Part shown: positions 39,051-45,495 of the stretch, piece by piece
Layout of the letters: every line of letters begins with the position of its first letter
Numbering within the stretch: position 1 is the first letter of the stretch
NCBI GenBank assembly: GCA_021827985.1
Contig: JAKATL010000001.1
Location: forward strand, 120,376-184,375
Direction: 5' to 3'
DNA from: a bacterium
GTDB taxonomy: Bacteria; Chloroflexota; Dormibacteria; Aeolococcales; Bog-877
DNA length: 64,000 nucleotides
Notes under the pieces: model-generated
What the model saw: only the letters and a program-made list of their open reading frames with translations
What the model was told of the DNA's origin: nothing
Database searches by the model: none
Position numbers and translations under genes: made by a program

Positions 39051-39054
39051 GACT

Positions 39055-39321
39055 CTATCTCCGACGCGGGTTGCGAAACTCAAATTCCAGTTTGGGACAG
39101 ATGCACCGCTCTCTGAGCTCACCCAGACTCCGCTCCAACTTGTTGGTCATGCTGGTGCCATCCGCGCACCACCACTCAAGTTCGGCCGCAGGGTCAACGT
39201 CCAGGGCCTCCGCGGCCATCTGCCCAACGGTAGCGATGGTGGTCTCCCAGGGGAGCAGGAATGCCTTGGTCTGCCCCGCCCAGGTGACCGTCACATGCGC
39301 CTGATCCAAGTTGTCGTTCAT
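39055..39321 (-). CDS. Small beta-grasp-like (ubiquitin-like) protein, unknown function
   Basis: 88 residues: MNDNLDQAHVTVTWAGQTKA, PWETTIATVGQMAAEAL, then ELEWWCADGTSMTNKLERSL and a final LEFEF strand. The strand-strand-helix-strand-strand pattern suggests a ubiquitin/beta-grasp fold. It does not end in Gly-Gly, so a classical sulfur-carrier role (ThiS/MoaD) is not supported. Overlaps the upstream 64-residue gene by four bases, in an operon led by a DsrE-type sulfurtransferase, so a role in sulfur handling is inferred from context only. Confidence 0.6.
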   Translation of the reverse strand: MNDNLDQAHVTVTWAGQTKAFLLPWETTIATVGQMAAEALDVDPAAELEWWCADGTSMTNKLERSLGELRERCICPKLEFEFRNPRRR

Positions 39322-39512
39322 GGCTGCGACGCCGACTCCACCACGTATTCCGGCTCCTCATCGTTGGGATCCTCGCGGTTGAGCGCAGCGCACACCGCCT
39401 CGGCACTGTCCCTGGTCCCGAAGGTGAGGGGGCTTCCATCCGGGCTCTGGAGCCGGAAGGCCCCGCGACGACGGCTGCGGATCATGAATTCGACCGCGTC
39501 TGGCTCGATCAT
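39318..39512 (-). CDS. 64-residue conserved-looking small protein
   Basis: Starts with the ATG overlapping the dsrE stop (TGATG). Sequence includes VEFMIRSRRRGAFRLQSPDG and an acidic end. No family recognised. Tight overlap at both ends supports it being a real, translationally coupled gene of the dsrE operon. Confidence 0.55.
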   Translation of the reverse strand: MIEPDAVEFMIRSRRRGAFRLQSPDGSPLTFGTRDSAEAVCAALNREDPNDEEPEYVVESASQP

Positions 39513-39886
39513 CAGTAGCAGAAGACCCGGCAGTCGTCCTCCAGCCCCACCTCGGAATAGCGCGCCGCGCCCATGGCGGCGTCCACCTCGGGGATGAGGT
39601 CCTCCATGGTGAGGTCGTGGAGTGACAGGGAGGCGGGACAAACGTAGAGGCCGACTCCCGCCGCCTTGCTCTCCCGAATGAAGTCGAGGACCGTCTTCTG
39701 GGCACCCTCCTTAACCGTGAGGGTCTCGGCGACGCCCTTCTTGAGGAGGAGGGTGGCATCCATGGTGCTGACGATCAGCACCTCATAGTCGAGGGCGGCC
39801 GCGGCCATTGCCTGGAAGAAGGGAGTTCCGAGGCGATGGGGCGACTCCGGACCCGAAGTCATCATGATCAGCAGCTTGTTCGCCAC
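39512..39886 (-). CDS. DsrE-family sulfurtransferase
   Basis: 124 residues from a GTG at 39886 with TTGAGGAGG just upstream. DsrE/YchN fold: MANKLLIMMTSGPESPHRLG, FFQAMAAAALDYEVLIVSTM, and a cysteine in GLYVCPASLSLHDLT (C83), with two more near the C-terminus (C119, C123). DsrE-type proteins carry sulfane sulfur as cysteine persulfide between TusA and the oxidation machinery. It is divergent from the larger DsrE-type gene at 40018, across an intergenic region with a promoter and dyad. Subtype (DsrE3B or other) not assigned. Confidence 0.75.
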   Translation of the reverse strand: MANKLLIMMTSGPESPHRLGTPFFQAMAAAALDYEVLIVSTMDATLLLKKGVAETLTVKEGAQKTVLDFIRESKAAGVGLYVCPASLSLHDLTMEDLIPEVDAAMGAARYSEVGLEDDCRVFCY

Positions 39887-39920
39887 GGCAGCCTCCTCAA
39901 GATCGAATGGCACGAGCGCC

Positions 39921-39948
39921 TTGACTTGGAGCGCGAGAAGCATAATAT
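39921..39948 (+). promoter_or_regulatory. Promoter of the dsrE3A-arsR operon
   Basis: TTGACT at 39921-39926, 16-base spacer, TAATAT at 39943-39948. About 70 bases upstream of the ATG at 40018, which has GGAGGAG as ribosome-binding site. The -10 is overlapped by the dyad at 39945-39964. Confidence 0.6.
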
Positions 39949-39964
39949 TCCGACATCCGAATGT
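39945..39964. promoter_or_regulatory. Imperfect dyad over the -10, candidate ArsR operator
   Basis: ATATTCCGACATCCGAATGT reads as an inverted repeat (ATTC-GA/TC-GAAT arms) with few mismatches, AT-rich and close in style to ArsR-family operators. It covers the -10 and start region, as expected for repression by the ArsR gene at 40583 in the same operon. Confidence 0.5.
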
Positions 39965-39971
39965 GGTTGAC

Positions 39972-39986
39972 CTCCCGTTCCGGGAG
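39972..39986. promoter_or_regulatory. Perfect inverted repeat in the dsrE3A leader
   Basis: CTCCCG-TTC-CGGGAG, 6-base arms with a 3-base centre, 30 bases upstream of the dsrE3A start. It could be a second operator or an mRNA hairpin. Confidence 0.35.
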
Positions 39987-40017
39987 TTCCGGACAAGGCC
40001 GGCTCGGAGGAGTTGCG

Positions 40018-40581
40018 ATGCAGGTGCAAGGGTCAGCGGCGACGGAGGTGCAGGCGCTGGTGCGGCAGGAGGTGGACGCCTACCTCGCCGAAAGGGCTAA
40101 GCGGGAGGCCGAGCGCACCAAGAAGATCGCCCTCATCTCCACCAAGGGCACGCTGGACATGGCCTACCCGCCCCTGATCCTGGCCACCACTGCAGCCGCC
40201 CTGGGCTGGGACGCCGCCATCTTCTTCACCTTCTACGGGCTGAACATCATCCACCGCCAGAAGCAGACCAAGCTGCGAGTTGCGCCCTTGGGCAATCCGG
40301 CCATGCCGATGCCGGTCCCCAACCTCATCGGCGCGATCCCCGGCATGACCTCGATTGGCACCTCCGTGATGCGGTCCATGTTCAAATCGCACGGGGTGGC
40401 CTCAATCGATGACCTGCTGGAGGCGGCGGTGGCGAGCGGGGTGCGGCTGATGCCTTGCGCCATGACCATGGACGTCTTCGGCTACAAGACAACCGACTTC
40501 ATGGACGGCGCGGAGGCCCCCTGCGGCGCGGCGACATTCCTCGACTGGGCATCGGACGCGGACGTCTCCTTGTTCATCTGA
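40018..40581 (+). CDS. dsrE3A: DsrE/DsrF/DrsH-like (DsrE3A-type) sulfurtransferase
   Basis: 187 residues. N-terminal charged helix (about 10-33), then the DsrE-like core: TKKIALISTKGTLDMAYPPL, ALGWDAAIFFTFYGLNIIHR and, near the end, PCAMTMDVFGYKTTDFMDG with C147, plus C169 in APCGAATFL. The cysteine-containing CxMxMDVxG motif is the signature of the family whose members accept sulfur from rhodanese or TusA and pass it towards sHdr. Second gene is an ArsR regulator one base downstream. The subtype name is by resemblance and context. Confidence 0.75.
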   Translation: MQVQGSAATEVQALVRQEVDAYLAERAKREAERTKKIALISTKGTLDMAYPPLILATTAAALGWDAAIFFTFYGLNIIHRQKQTKLRVAPLGNPAMPMPVPNLIGAIPGMTSIGTSVMRSMFKSHGVASIDDLLEAAVASGVRLMPCAMTMDVFGYKTTDFMDGAEAPCGAATFLDWASDADVSLFI

Positions 40582-40582
40582 G

Positions 40583-40957
40583 GTGGAACGGGACTCGCCA
40601 GCCGCCGCCTACTACGAGATGCACGCCTACCTCTGCAAGGCGCTGGCCCACCCGGTTCGGCTCCTGATCATCGACCAGCTCCGGGACGGACCCCAGGCGG
40701 TGGGCGACCTCGCCGACCGGATGGGGCTCTCTCAGAGCAACCTCTCCCAGCACCTTGGCATCCTGCGGGCCAAGCGCCTGGTCAGCCACCGGCGCGAGGG
40801 CAGTAATGTCTACTATCAGATCCGTGACCCGCGCCTGATCCGAGCCTTTGATCTCCTGCGCGAGGTGCTCAGAGACGTGCTCCGAGAGGATGACTGGCTG
40901 GTGGGATCGTTCCAGGCCTCCACTCCGGCCCCACTGCCGAGTTTGGGTCGACTTTGA
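40583..40957 (+). CDS. ArsR-family winged-helix repressor
   Basis: 124 residues from a GTG. Classic ArsR layout: LCKALAHPVRLLIIDQLRDG, recognition helix region MGLSQSNLSQHLGILRAKRL and wing RREGSNVYYQIRD. Only one cysteine (C18) is present. The related sulfur-responsive repressor sHdrR/SoxR uses two cysteines, so sensing must differ or need a partner. Co-transcribed with dsrE3A and probably controls the divergent dsrE promoters. Confidence 0.85.
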   Translation: MERDSPAAAYYEMHAYLCKALAHPVRLLIIDQLRDGPQAVGDLADRMGLSQSNLSQHLGILRAKRLVSHRREGSNVYYQIRDPRLIRAFDLLREVLRDVLREDDWLVGSFQASTPAPLPSLGRL

Positions 40958-40973
40958 ACCCAGGGCAAGGAGC

Positions 40974-42116
40974 ATGGCCCTAGTCCCCAGCCCCGGGGCG
41001 GTTGGCACGGCCAGCCTGGCGAGCGCCGAGCTGAGGGCGTTGGAGCATCTCGCCATGGCGGCAACCGGCGGCACCGACATGGCCGGGGTTCAGGAGTGCA
41101 TCGTGACCGCCCTCGAAGAGGGGCTGGAGCTGGAGGCGGCCGCGGTGGGCCTGGTGGACAAATCCCAACTTGGAGTGGGCAACTGGAGCCGCAGCTGCCA
41201 CGAGGCCCTGGGAATAGACCCCAACCGGTTGTGGCCGATCGCCGACGGGGGAACTGTGGAGCAGGCCTTCGCGGTGCCGGGACGGCTTGTGCGCGCCCGG
41301 TGCGGGAATGGTCCCGCCGTCATCGCCGCTGTCTGCTATCGAGGCGAACCCCTGGGGCTGCTGGCCGTGCGGGTGCCTGCGGGGGGGTTGGCTCCGCCCC
41401 GGGCCGCCGCCCTGGAGCGATTCACCGCCCACGCCGCGGCGGCTCTCGCGGGAGTTCGGATGTGCATCGACCGTACCCGCCGATTGGCGGTAGAGGCGGA
41501 GCGAACCCGCATCTCGATCGACATGCACGACGCCGTGATCCAGTCGCTGTTCGCCATCGGCTGCACGTTGGAGGGCTGCGCCCGCGCCGCTGACTGCAGC
41601 GATCCAGAGCAAGCGCGGCGCCTGGATGAATGCCGCCGGCTGGTGGAGAAGACGCTCGGCCAGGTGCGGCAGAGCATCTACAACCTGTGGCCCGCCGAGC
41701 TCTTGGAGCGTCAGTTCCTCGGCCAGCTCCGGGAACACCTGGCAGAGCTGACGGGATCACCCCCCGCCCTGGAGTGGGAAACCCGCGGCCAGCTAGCCGA
41801 CCTGTCCGAGGAGGCCCGCCACGCCCTGCTGGCGGTGGCCCACGAAGCGCTCACCAACGTGGTTCGCCACGCTGGAGCGAGTCATGTGCGGGTGGTGCTG
41901 GACACGACTTGCGACCCGGTCCAGCTCCGGATCGCAGACGACGGGAGAGGACTGCCGCCGGACGACATGCAACCCCAGTTCGGGATCCGGGGGATGCGCT
42001 CCCGTCTCGAGAGGCTGGGAGGCAAGCTCTCGATCACTTCCGAGCCCAACTCTGGGACTGTGGTCCACGCCGAACTGCCGCGGCGCTCGCCTCCGCCCAC
42101 CGGCATGCCGCTGTGA
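40974..42116 (+). CDS. Cytosolic sensor histidine kinase, GAF-HisKA_3-HATPase
   Basis: About 380 residues from the ATG at 40974. No membrane segment. GAF-like sensor about 20-160, then HisKA_3 dimerisation helix with phospho-acceptor His near 184 in ISIDMHDAVIQSLFAIG, and an HATPase_c domain (HEALTNVVRHAGASHV, IADDGRGLPPDD, FGIRGMRSRLERLGG). Several cysteines in and after the GAF (NWSRSCHEAL, RARCGNG, VCYRGE, GCTLEGCARAADCSD) make redox or sulfur sensing plausible. Stop overlaps the response regulator start, so the two form a NarX/NarL- or DegS-like pair. Confidence 0.88.
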   Translation: MALVPSPGAVGTASLASAELRALEHLAMAATGGTDMAGVQECIVTALEEGLELEAAAVGLVDKSQLGVGNWSRSCHEALGIDPNRLWPIADGGTVEQAFAVPGRLVRARCGNGPAVIAAVCYRGEPLGLLAVRVPAGGLAPPRAAALERFTAHAAAALAGVRMCIDRTRRLAVEAERTRISIDMHDAVIQSLFAIGCTLEGCARAADCSDPEQARRLDECRRLVEKTLGQVRQSIYNLWPAELLERQFLGQLREHLAELTGSPPALEWETRGQLADLSEEARHALLAVAHEALTNVVRHAGASHVRVVLDTTCDPVQLRIADDGRGLPPDDMQPQFGIRGMRSRLERLGGKLSITSEPNSGTVVHAELPRRSPPPTGMPL

Positions 42117-42859
42117 TCCGGGTCCTGATCGCGGATGACCACGAGATAGTCAGTCAGGGGCTGGCCCTGATGTTCGCGGCCAGTTCGGACATTGAGGTGG
42201 TCGGCACCTGCGCCAGCGGCGAGGGGGCGATCCAACTGGCCACCGAGCGGCGACCGGACGTGATCCTGCTCGATCTGCGCATGCCCGGCATGGGGGGACT
42301 GGCGGCGCTCCGAGCCCTGGCGTCGACCGGGGCCCGAGTCCTCGTTCTGACCGGCATCGATAGCCCGCAAGAGGTGCTGGAGGCGGTGCAGGCGGGAGCC
42401 GCCGGCTACCTGCTCAAGCAAACCTCGGTCGCGCACCTCAGCGACGCCATCCGGGCCGTGGCCGAGGGCCAGGGTTACCTCGACCCGATGGTGACCGGTG
42501 AGGTACTCTCCATGGCCCGGGACGGGCTCCGCGTTTCCGGGGGTCCCTGGCACCTCACCCGCCGAGAGTTGGAGGTGTTGAACCTGGTCGCCCAGGGACT
42601 CAGCAACCGCGAGATCGCGGGCCGGTTGTTCCTCAGCGAGGAGACCATCCGCAGCCATGTCAAGACCACCCTCAGGAAGATGGGCAAACAGCACCGGCTC
42701 GAGGCGGTGCTGGCGGCCCTCCAAGCAGGCCTCCTGGAGAGTCCCCCGGCGAGCCACCCGGGCTCGGATTTCCCCCTTCCGGGGGATGGTATTCGACCCC
42801 CTCGGGGGAGCCCTGCGGCCCGGCCACCCCTGCATACTGAGGTGCGGTCCCTGACATAG
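42113..42859 (+). CDS. LuxR/NarL-type response regulator
   Basis: 248 residues from a GTG overlapping the kinase stop. Receiver domain with phospho-acceptor D54 (VILLDLRMPGMGG), acidic pocket IADDHE, conserved Thr and Lys (LLKQTS). C-terminal LuxR HTH: LTRRELEVLNLVAQGLSNRE, IAGRLFLSEETIRSHVKTTL. Best candidate for the activator of the shared promoter block, one copy of which lies inside the last about 31 codons of this very gene. Confidence 0.92.
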   Translation: MIRVLIADDHEIVSQGLALMFAASSDIEVVGTCASGEGAIQLATERRPDVILLDLRMPGMGGLAALRALASTGARVLVLTGIDSPQEVLEAVQAGAAGYLLKQTSVAHLSDAIRAVAEGQGYLDPMVTGEVLSMARDGLRVSGGPWHLTRRELEVLNLVAQGLSNREIAGRLFLSEETIRSHVKTTLRKMGKQHRLEAVLAALQAGLLESPPASHPGSDFPLPGDGIRPPRGSPAARPPLHTEVRSLT

Positions 42860-42876
42860 GAGGGAGGTCGCTCATG
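42766..42876 (+). promoter_or_regulatory. Shared promoter block, copy A (sat-apr-qmo operon)
   Basis: Begins GGATTTCCCC; first dyad C5-TTCC-G5 at about 42772-42785, second dyad C5-TC-G5 at about 42797-42808, then CATACTGA at 42833-42840 (probable -10), an AGGAGGGAGG ribosome-binding site and ATG at 42874. Ungapped alignment to copy B at 52139: dyads, CATACTGA and ATG have identical spacing (67 and 41 bases). No good -35 is seen. If transcription starts near 42845 the dyads are centred near -42 and -66, typical for a transcriptional activator. Confidence 0.75.
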
Positions 42877-43035
42877 GCGAACTGGCCGCTCCCGGTCGCA
42901 GTTCCGGTGGAAGTCCACCGTGGCTGGTCGGCGGCGTCGCGGCCGGGGGAGAAGCGAGCCCGCTCTGGTTTGGATTCTGCCCTACTTGGCCGGCCCGCAA
43001 AGAGGACAGGCGCCGAATGGCCGAATCGGAAGTAG
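42874..43035 (+). CDS. Possible 53-residue leader ORF
   Basis: ATG with a strong AGGAGGGAGG eight bases upstream, at exactly the position where shdrB1 starts relative to the same promoter block. It encodes a basic, Trp-containing peptide (MANWPLPVAVPVEVHRGW then Arg/Gly-rich) and overlaps the metallophosphoesterase start at 43017 by 19 bases. It may be a real small protein, a translation-coupling leader, or a remnant of a displaced first gene. Confidence 0.4.
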   Translation: MANWPLPVAVPVEVHRGWSAASRPGEKRARSGLDSALLGRPAKRTGAEWPNRK

Positions 43036-43808
43036 GCTTGCCGCACTTAGCGCAGGTCGCCAGCCGGCAGCAGGCAGCTGCCTTTGGCCAGCGGATCTGC
43101 GTGCTGTCCGACATCCACGGCAACGTCCACGGCCTGCAGGCTGTGCTGCGCGCGGCCCGGGCCGGGGGCTGTGATGGTTTCGTGGTGGCGGGCGACATCG
43201 CCGCCCACGGCCCCACGCCCTGTGAGTCCGTCGATCTGATTCGTGGCCTGGGATGTTTGGTCGTCCGCGGCAACACCGATCGCTACCTGGCCGAGGGCAC
43301 CGCCCCGGCGCCGGGCACCCGGGATCCGGAGCAGGCGATCTCGCTGGCCTGGACCCGGGACCAGCTGGGGCGGGATCGGCTCCGGTACCTGGGCGACCTG
43401 CCTCCTTCAGTGGCGATCCCCGGCGGCATGGTTGTCCACGGAGCTCCCGGCGATGACGAGCAGGGCATCTGGCCGGACACGCCCGATGCCGAGATCGAGG
43501 CCTACGGATGGACCGGCGTCCTCCTCTGCGGCCACACCCACCGGCCCTTTCAGCGCAAGCTCAGCTGTGGTGAGGTGGTCAACGTGGGCAGCGCCGGCTG
43601 GGCCCTGGATGGCGACCCCCGCCCCAGCTACGCGATCATGGAGCGCGCCGGCGCAACCGGTTCCTGGGTGACCACACTGCACCGGGTTGACTACGACCAC
43701 AGCCTGCCCCTGGTGGAACTGGAGCGGCGGCAGGTGCCCTGGCGCGGCGCGGTCGGCCACTACATCGCGACGGCCACCTGGCGTACCCCGGAGCGTCGAT
43801 CGACATGA
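43017..43808 (+). CDS. Calcineurin-like metallophosphoesterase (YfcE/MJ0936-like)
   Basis: 263 residues. Metal-ligand motifs in order: VLSDIHGN near residue 30, VAGD, VRGNTD near 84, and LCGHTHRPF near 170; VNVGSAGW follows. Such enzymes hydrolyse phosphodiesters or phosphomonoesters with two divalent metals. In this position, overlapping sat by four bases, it could act on adenosine nucleotides generated around APS metabolism, but that is inference. An alternative is a nucleotide or protein phosphatase unrelated to sulfur. Confidence 0.85.
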   Translation: MAESEVGLPHLAQVASRQQAAAFGQRICVLSDIHGNVHGLQAVLRAARAGGCDGFVVAGDIAAHGPTPCESVDLIRGLGCLVVRGNTDRYLAEGTAPAPGTRDPEQAISLAWTRDQLGRDRLRYLGDLPPSVAIPGGMVVHGAPGDDEQGIWPDTPDAEIEAYGWTGVLLCGHTHRPFQRKLSCGEVVNVGSAGWALDGDPRPSYAIMERAGATGSWVTTLHRVDYDHSLPLVELERRQVPWRGAVGHYIATATWRTPERRST

Positions 43809-45040
43809 GCCTGGTCCCGCCTCACGGCCGAGATCGGACCCTTTGGCCCCGCCTGGTTCCCGCGCCCGAGCGAGCTGAGCGGCTGGCCCGGGCCGCGGGC
43901 CTCCCCCCGGTCCCCATGACCTCCCGGGAGACATCCGACCTGATCATGCTGGGGATCGGCGCGTTCACCCCCCTGGCAGGCTTCATGGGCGAGGTGGACT
44001 GGCGCCGAAGCTGCGGCGAGATGCAACTTGAGGATGGAACGTTCTGGCCCCTTCCGATCACCCTCTCCGCCAGCCGGGAGGTGGCAGAGGCGATAGCGCC
44101 GGGTGGTGAGGCTGCCCTGGTGGACGAGGAGACAGGCGAGATCATGGCCACCATGAAGGTGCTGGAGCGGTATCGCATTGACCCCAAGTACGAGTGCCGC
44201 GAGGTTTACCACACAACTGACCCCGATCACCCCGGGGTGGCCAAAGTTCTGGAACAGGGGGAGTTCAACCTGGCCGGCCCGGTGGAGGTGCTCTCCGAGG
44301 GTCGGTTCCCGGCGCAGTACGCCGGCCTTTACCTGCGACCTCAGGAGACACGCGACCTGTTCCGGCACCTGGGCTGGAGCACCGTGGCCGCCTTCCAGAC
44401 TCGCAATCCGATGCACCGGGCCCACGAGTACCTGGCCAAGGTCGCCGTCGAGGTATGCGACGGGCTTCTCATCCACCAGCTGCTGGGACGGCTGAAGGCG
44501 GGCGACATCCCAGCCGAGGTTAGGGTGCGGGCCATCGACGCCCTGGTCTCCGGGTACTTCGTGCCCGGGACCTGCGTCCAGGCTGGCTATCCCATGGAGA
44601 TGCGCTATGCCGGTCCTCGGGAGGCCCTGCTGCACGCGGTGTTCCGCCAGAACTATGGCTGCAGCCACCTGATCGTGGGGCGCGACCACGCCGGGGTGGG
44701 CAGCTATTACGGCCCCTATGAGGCCCAGGCGATCTTCAAGCAGATCCCCGAGGACGCCCTGGAGCTGCGCCCGATGTTCTTCGACATGACCTTCTACTGC
44801 TTCAGCTGCGATGGCATGGCATCCTCCCGGACCTGTCCCCATGATCCGGATCAGCGCCTTTCCATCAGCGGCACCGACCTGCGGAGGCTGCTCTCCCGCG
44901 GGGACCCGGTGCCCGAGCACTTCAGCCGCCCGGAGGTGCTGGAGATCCTCCGCCAGCACTACCTAGCCCAGGAGGGCAACCCCTCAGCCGACCACTCACC
45001 AGCCAGCCCCGCCCAGGGGGGAGATCAAAAGAGGAGATAG
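43805..45040 (+). CDS. sat: ATP sulfurylase (sulfate adenylyltransferase)
   Basis: 411 residues, homo-oligomeric dissimilatory type. PUA-like N-terminal domain ([20 protein letters not shown]), catalytic [15 protein letters not shown] near 198 (with the HxxH and QxRN elements), [14 protein letters not shown] near 295 and [18 protein letters not shown] with zinc-like cysteines. In sulfur oxidation it runs in reverse, making ATP and sulfate from APS and pyrophosphate. Two bases upstream of aprB; overlaps the phosphoesterase. Confidence 0.95.
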   Translation: MSLVPPHGRDRTLWPRLVPAPERAERLARAAGLPPVPMTSRETSDLIMLGIGAFTPLAGFMGEVDWRRSCGEMQLEDGTFWPLPITLSASREVAEAIAPGGEAALVDEETGEIMATMKVLERYRIDPKYECREVYHTTDPDHPGVAKVLEQGEFNLAGPVEVLSEGRFPAQYAGLYLRPQETRDLFRHLGWSTVAAFQTRNPMHRAHEYLAKVAVEVCDGLLIHQLLGRLKAGDIPAEVRVRAIDALVSGYFVPGTCVQAGYPMEMRYAGPREALLHAVFRQNYGCSHLIVGRDHAGVGSYYGPYEAQAIFKQIPEDALELRPMFFDMTFYCFSCDGMASSRTCPHDPDQRLSISGTDLRRLLSRGDPVPEHFSRPEVLEILRQHYLAQEGNPSADHSPASPAQGGDQKRR

Positions 45041-45042
45041 CC

Positions 45043-45495
45043 GTGCCCACCTATGTCAATCCCGACAAGTGCGACGGGTGCAAGGCACTCGACAAGCCCG
45101 CCTGCGCGTACATCTGCCCCAACGACCTCATGGTGCTGGACCTCGCCCAGGGCAAGGCTTTCAACCAGGAGCCGGACCAGTGCTGGGAGTGCTACGCGTG
45201 CGTCAAGACCTGCCCACAGTCGGCAATCGCGATGCGGGGCTACGCCGATGTGGTGCCGCTGGGAGCCAGCCTGACCCCGCTGCGCGGAACCGAGTCGATC
45301 ATGTGGACCGTCCAGTTCCGGGATCAGCGTATAAAGCGCTTCAAGTACCCGATCCGGAGCACCGCCTGGGGCTCGATCGAGCCCTTCGAGGGAGCCCCCG
45401 AGCCGGACGCCACGAGCCTCACCGATCCCCACCTGTGCGCCGAGGCCGCCTGGCTGGGGGTGGACAAACTGCCGGTTCCCAGTGGGAGGATGTGA
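45043..45495 (+). CDS. aprB: Adenylylsulfate reductase beta subunit
   Basis: 150 residues, the typical length, GTG start. Two [4Fe-4S] clusters: CDGCKALDKPACAYICP and CWECYACVKTCPQSAIAMRG; the C-terminal tail that wraps around AprA follows. It relays electrons between the AprA flavin and the Qmo-type complex. The stop overlaps the aprA ATG by one base. Confidence 0.96.
   Translation: MPTYVNPDKCDGCKALDKPACAYICPNDLMVLDLAQGKAFNQEPDQCWECYACVKTCPQSAIAMRGYADVVPLGASLTPLRGTESIMWTVQFRDQRIKRFKYPIRSTAWGSIEPFEGAPEPDATSLTDPHLCAEAAWLGVDKLPVPSGRM

Noticed and set aside
39055-39321. ThiS/MoaD-type sulfur carrier
   Set aside because: No C-terminal Gly-Gly; the chain ends in an arginine-rich tail.
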